Assembly: GCF_000422985.1 (NCBI RefSeq)
Contig: NZ_AUHC01000005.1
Coordinates: 204,323-268,322, forward strand
Source of the DNA: Erythrobacter cryptus DSM 12079
Lineage (GTDB): Bacteria; Pseudomonadota; Alphaproteobacteria; Sphingomonadales; Sphingomonadaceae
Direction of reading: 5' to 3'
DNA length: 64,000 nt
Under the pieces are notes generated by a model. It was not told where the DNA came from, ran no database searches, and was given only the letters and a program-made list of their open reading frames with translations. Each line of letters opens with the position of its first letter. Position 1 is the first letter of the stretch. The translations under genes and the position numbers were made by a program. Positions 60,525 through 64,000 of this stretch are shown piece by piece.

Positions 60525-60587
60525 GGCACTTGCTCTGCGGCAAGGATCGTTCACCGCTCCGGCCAAGGGCTTGGCACGGTTCTTGTA
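60525..60587 (+). promoter_or_regulatory. glnB: Two candidate sigma-54 promoter elements before glnB
   Basis: TTGGCACGGTTCTTGTA at 60571-60587 matches the -24 part of the sigma-54 consensus well (TGGCAC) but has GT instead of GC at -12. GGCACTTGCTCTGC at 60525-60538 keeps the GG-N10-GC rule but starts with a weaker -24. They lie 44 and 93 bases before the glnB start. A TGCACCA half-site of the NtrC type is at 60459-60465, but I see no well-spaced second half. Confidence 0.45.
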
Positions 60588-60588
60588 G

Positions 60589-60969
<381 letters not shown>

Positions 60970-61035
60970 TCACCCACCCTCTCCTGCCCGCTGCTGGAGC
61001 GGGCCGGCCATGACAACCTTGGAGGCAAAAGCAAA

Positions 61036-62445
61036 ATGTCGAAAGCAAAGGACGTCCTTAAGAAGATCAAGGACGAGGAAATCGAATGGGTCGATCTGCG
61101 CTTCACCGATCCCAAGGGCAAGTGGCAGCACCTGACCATGTGCGCCGGGGTGATGGACGAGGATGCGCTTGAGGACGGGTTGATGTTCGATGGCTCCTCG
61201 ATCGCCGGGTGGAAGGCGATCAACGAGAGCGACATGATCCTCAAGCCCGACCTTTACGAAACCTGGGTCGATCCTTTCAGCGCCACCCCGATGCTGATCA
61301 TCAACTGCGACATCGTCGAGCCTTCGACCGGGGACTGGTATGGGCGCGATCCGCGCTCGACCGCCAAACGCGCCGAGGCCTATCTCAAATCCACCGGGAT
61401 CGGCGATACTGTCTATGTCGGCCCTGAGGCCGAATTCTTCATGTTCGACGATGTGCGCTTCCACGATGGCTATGCCGGCTCGGGCTTTGCCATCGACGAT
61501 GTCGAGCTGCCGACCAACACCGGCAAGGAATATGAGGGCGGCAACCTCGGCCACCGTCCGCGCGCCAAGGGCGGCTATTTCCCGGTGGCGCCGGTCGATA
61601 GCGCGGTCGATATCCGCGCCGAGATGGTGGCGACCATGCTCGAGATGGGCCTGCCCTGCGACAAGCACCACCACGAAGTTGCCGCCGCACAGCACGAGCT
61701 GGGCCTGACCTTCGGCACCCTGGTGCAGACCGCCGACCGGATGCAGATCTACAAGTATGTGGTGCACCAGGTCGCCCATGCCTATGGCAAGACCGCGACC
61801 TTCATGCCCAAGCCGATCAAGAACGACAACGGCTCGGGCATGCACACCCACATGTCGATCTGGAAGGATGGCAAGCCGATGTTTGCCGGCAATGAATATG
61901 CCGGCCTGTCGGAAATGTGCCTCTACTACATCGGCGGGGTGATCAAGCACGCCAAGGCATTGAATGCCTTCACCAACCCCACCACCAACAGCTACAAGCG
62001 GCTGGTGCCGGGCTTCGAGGCGCCGGTGCTGCTGGCCTATTCGGCGCGCAACCGTTCGGCCTCGTGCCGCATCCCCTATGGCGCGGGCGAGAAGGCCAAG
62101 CGGGTCGAGTTCCGCTTCCCCGATGCGCTTGCCAACCCCTACCTTGCCTATGCGGCGCTGCTGATGGCGGGGCTTGATGGGATCGAGAACAAGATCCACC
62201 CCGGCGAGGCGATGGACAAGAACCTCTACGATCTGCCCCCGGCCGAGCTGGCCGAAGTGCCGACCGTGTGCGGCTCCTTGCGCGAAGCGCTCGACAGCCT
62301 CGCGGCCGATCACGAGTTCCTCTTGAAGGGCGATGTCTTCACCAAGGACCAGATCGAGGCCTACATGGAACTGAAGTGGGAGGAGGTGATCCGCACCGAG
62401 ACCACCCCCTGCCCGGTCGAGTTCGACATGTATTATTCGGCCTGA
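61036..62445 (+). CDS. glnA: Glutamine synthetase, type I
   Basis: Makes glutamine from glutamate and ammonia with ATP. The 469-residue subunit of the dodecamer has [17 protein letters not shown], the metal-binding [12 protein letters not shown] and [17 protein letters not shown]. Tyr near 398 in NLYDLPPAE is the adenylylation site of the GS-I beta class. GGAGG lies upstream of the ATG. It forms an operon with glnB. Confidence 0.97.
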   Translation: MSKAKDVLKKIKDEEIEWVDLRFTDPKGKWQHLTMCAGVMDEDALEDGLMFDGSSIAGWKAINESDMILKPDLYETWVDPFSATPMLIINCDIVEPSTGDWYGRDPRSTAKRAEAYLKSTGIGDTVYVGPEAEFFMFDDVRFHDGYAGSGFAIDDVELPTNTGKEYEGGNLGHRPRAKGGYFPVAPVDSAVDIRAEMVATMLEMGLPCDKHHHEVAAAQHELGLTFGTLVQTADRMQIYKYVVHQVAHAYGKTATFMPKPIKNDNGSGMHTHMSIWKDGKPMFAGNEYAGLSEMCLYYIGGVIKHAKALNAFTNPTTNSYKRLVPGFEAPVLLAYSARNRSASCRIPYGAGEKAKRVEFRFPDALANPYLAYAALLMAGLDGIENKIHPGEAMDKNLYDLPPAELAEVPTVCGSLREALDSLAADHEFLLKGDVFTKDQIEAYMELKWEEVIRTETTPCPVEFDMYYSA

Positions 62446-62473
62446 TCCCAGGGTCTTCAGCCGAGACGCACGG

Positions 62474-62501
62474 GGGGCGGGAGGAGCGATCCTCCCGCCC
62501 C
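62474..62501 (+). terminator. Strong hairpin after glnA
   Basis: A 12-base perfect stem, GGGGCGGGAGGA with its complement, is closed by a GCGA (GNRA-type) tetraloop. It starts 28 bases after the glnA stop. Only two T residues follow, so termination may be less efficient than with a classical U-tract, but the structure is the strongest hairpin in the window. Confidence 0.75.
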
Positions 62502-62604
62502 TTGCGCTTGGGGCTTGGCCGGGGCGCCCCAGCCAAGCGCCCTTCTTTTGCCGGGCGACCTTCGATAGAGAGGCGCAAGCTGCCGCAAAAAAGGTTTGTT
62601 GCGC

Positions 62605-63564
62605 GTGACCCATTCGATCCTGCTCGTCCTCGGCGGCCTGGTCCTGCTGGCGCTGGGCGGCGAATTGCTGGTGCGCGGCGCGGTGGGGATGGCGGCGCGG
62701 CTTGGCATATCGCCGCTGCTCGCCGGGCTCACCATTGTCGGCTTCGGCACCTCGACCCCCGAACTTGCCACCAGCGTGCAGGCCGCGCTCGCCGGCGCGC
62801 CGGGGATTGCGCTCGGCAATGTCGTGGGATCGAACATCGCCAATATCCTGTTGATCCTCGGGATTTCGGCGCTGATTCTGCCGCTGGCGGTCAACCCTGC
62901 CTCGTTCCAGCGCGATTCGCTGGCGATGGGCGGCAGCGCGCTGCTGTGCACCGGGGCGGTGCTGCTGGGCACCATCGCATGGCCTGCGGGGCTGGTGCTC
63001 ACGGCCTGCCTCGTCGGCTATATCTGGTGGGCCTACCGCTCGGAAAGTGCCGCGCACGATGCCGAGGCCGAGCGCCATGCCCACGAGGTCGAGGATCGCC
63101 CGGTGCCGCCCGATACCGGCCCGCTGGTGCTTGGCGGCATGATCATCGCCGGGCTGGCAGGGGCGATCTATGGCGCGCGGCTGCTGGTCGAGGGCGCGGT
63201 GGTGCTGGCGAGCGCGGCCGGGGTGTCGGAAGCCGTGATCGGGCTCACCGTGGTGGCGGTGGGCACCAGCCTGCCCGAGCTGATCGCCTGCGTGGTCGCG
63301 GTGCTGCGCAAGCACGAGGACGTGGCGCTGGGCAATGTGGTGGGCTCGAACATCTACAACCTGTGCGGCATCCTTGGTCTTACGGCGCTGATCCACCCGA
63401 TCACGGTGCCGGCCGAGATTGCGCGCATCGATGTCTGGGTGATGCTGGGGGTGACGGCGCTGCTGATCGTGCAATTGCGCAGCGGCTGGCGGCTCTCGCG
63501 GATCGAAGGGGCGCTGCTGCTCGCGCTCTATGCCGGCTACACCGCCTGGCTGGCGATGCGGTGA
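62605..63564 (+). CDS. Calcium/sodium antiporter (CaCA family, YrbG type)
   Basis: A 319-residue inner-membrane exchanger. The two inverted alpha repeats are clear: GFGTSTPELATS with GNVVGSNIANI, and AVGTSLPELIAC with GNVVGSNIYNL. They line the cation site. About ten membrane segments are visible, with a charged loop between the halves (AHDAEAERHAHEVED). The GTG at 62605 is preferred, with AAAAAAGG upstream. TTG codons at 62596 and 62599 are alternatives. Confidence 0.93.
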   Translation: MTHSILLVLGGLVLLALGGELLVRGAVGMAARLGISPLLAGLTIVGFGTSTPELATSVQAALAGAPGIALGNVVGSNIANILLILGISALILPLAVNPASFQRDSLAMGGSALLCTGAVLLGTIAWPAGLVLTACLVGYIWWAYRSESAAHDAEAERHAHEVEDRPVPPDTGPLVLGGMIIAGLAGAIYGARLLVEGAVVLASAAGVSEAVIGLTVVAVGTSLPELIACVVAVLRKHEDVALGNVVGSNIYNLCGILGLTALIHPITVPAEIARIDVWVMLGVTALLIVQLRSGWRLSRIEGALLLALYAGYTAWLAMR

Positions 63565-63670
63565 AACGCCGCTCTACACCGGGCGGACAGGAGCCAAGCA
63601 CAGCCGCATGAGGGCGATCGTGGCTTGTTGCAAACCGGTCACGCCTGCGCAACTAAGCAAAAGTTTCTAG

Positions 63671-64000
63671 GCCGTAAACTCATAAACTGGCTTGCGTGGA
63701 CGGCAAGTGATTGATTCAAGGTTCGGGAAAGGAGCCTTGGATATGCGCCGTCGTTTTGACCTGACAGATTTCGAGTGGTCGGTGATTGAGCCGTTGCTGC
63801 CGAACAAGAGCCGTGGCGTGCCTCGGGTGGATGATCGCCGGGTGATCAACGGGATATTGTGGCGGTTTCGCACCGGCAGCCCCTGGGCGGACATTCCCGA
63901 ACGCTATGGGCCTTACACGACCTGTTACAACCGGTTCGTGCGCTGGCGCAAGGCGGGGGTATGGGATCGGCTTCTGGCGGCGGTTTCCCGGGCTTTCGAC
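63671..64000 (+). mobile_element. Left end of an IS5-family insertion sequence, cut by window edge
   Basis: The transposase begins at 63743. Just before it, GCCGTAAACTCATAAAC (from 63671) follows CTAG, consistent with the terminal repeat and TNA/CTAG target preference of the IS427 group of IS5. The exact boundary is uncertain by a few bases because the right end lies outside the window. Confidence 0.7.
63743..64000 (+). CDS. IS5-family transposase, N-terminal part
   Basis: 86 codons are visible, running off the window edge. FDLTDFEWSVIEPLLPNKSR and VDDRRVINGILWRFRTGSPW, then DIPERYGPYTTCYNRFVRW, are the typical N-terminal domain of IS5/IS4-like DDE transposases with a two-ORF or single-ORF layout. 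AAAGGAGCC precedes the ATG. The catalytic DDE residues are not in the window, so activity cannot be judged. Confidence 0.9.
   Translation, partial: MRRRFDLTDFEWSVIEPLLPNKSRGVPRVDDRRVINGILWRFRTGSPWADIPERYGPYTTCYNRFVRWRKAGVWDRLLAAVSRAFD

Noticed and set aside
62268..63611. Open frame of 447 codons overlapping glnA and the antiporter in another frame
   Set aside because: Both overlapped genes are unmistakable, and the frame spans the terminator hairpin between them.

Overview
This is a GC-rich, gene-dense chromosomal segment of an alphaproteobacterium, most likely of the Erythrobacteraceae (Sphingomonadales). The reasons are the full alphaproteobacterial dcw order, a fused propionyl-CoA synthase of the kind characterised from Erythrobacter sp. 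NAP1, FtsZ ending in an [13 protein letters not shown] tail, and pervasive ATGA/GTGA/TGATG gene overlaps. Two near-consensus parS sites (6742-6757 and 57478-57493) suggest the segment lies in the origin-proximal part of the chromosome. The placement is inferred from sequence features; no search was run.

Layout. 1-4188 (-): 5' three quarters of propionyl-CoA synthase, running off the left edge. 4526-6721 (+): PAS-GGDEF-EAL-PilZ c-di-GMP protein. 6742-8660: parS, queF and a Pro/Ala-rich membrane protein with an 18-bp tandem repeat. 8713-11749 (+): sseA-metC-MscS channel. 11817-15751 (+): sulfate/sulfite assimilation operon cobA-DUF2849-cysI-DUF934-cysH. 15748-18887 (-): obgE-proB-epimerase. 18954-22665 (-): cobalamin riboswitch, btuB, a possible BtuM-like membrane protein and a leaderless BtuF-like protein. 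22803-22878 (-): tRNA-Ala(CGC). 23017-26362 (-): lipoprotein, Bax inhibitor-1 family protein, proC, YbjN-like protein. 26524-28233 (-): TPR/SPOR protein.

28333-47619 (-): the complete division and cell wall cluster, in transcription order mraZ-rsmH-ftsL-ftsI-murE-murF-mraY-murD-ftsW-murG-murC-murB-ddlB-ftsQ-ftsA-ftsZ. Most genes overlap by 4 bases or less. It has a promoter/operator-like region upstream of mraZ and a perfect DnaA box in front of ftsZ.

48008-50623 (-): ferredoxin, cysK and two uncharacterised envelope proteins. 50731-55728: AlkA-type glycosylase, SDR, a secreted GGAH-domain protein, phhB, ccmA-ccmB and a polytopic membrane protein. 55750-60413: map, a DUF3298-type lipoprotein containing the second parS, a leucyl aminopeptidase, an orphan SH3 domain protein and argC. 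60424-62501: glnB-glnA with a palindrome, two candidate sigma-54 promoter elements and a terminator hairpin. 62605-63564: CaCA-type cation antiporter. 63671-64000: left end of an IS5-family element, cut by the window edge.

How the parts fit: sulfate reduction (cobA makes the sirohaem precursor, cysH and cysI reduce sulfate to sulfide, cysK fixes sulfide) is split between two loci about 34 kb apart. The cobalamin uptake locus may support B12-dependent methylmalonyl-CoA chemistry downstream of propionyl-CoA synthase, but no mutase is in the window, so that link is inference. I found no CRISPR array, prophage or clearly novel multi-gene defence system. The least-explained items are the riboswitch-controlled B12 transport set lacking BtuCD, the DUF2849/DUF934 partners of sulfite reductase, and the uncharacterised genes behind cysK.
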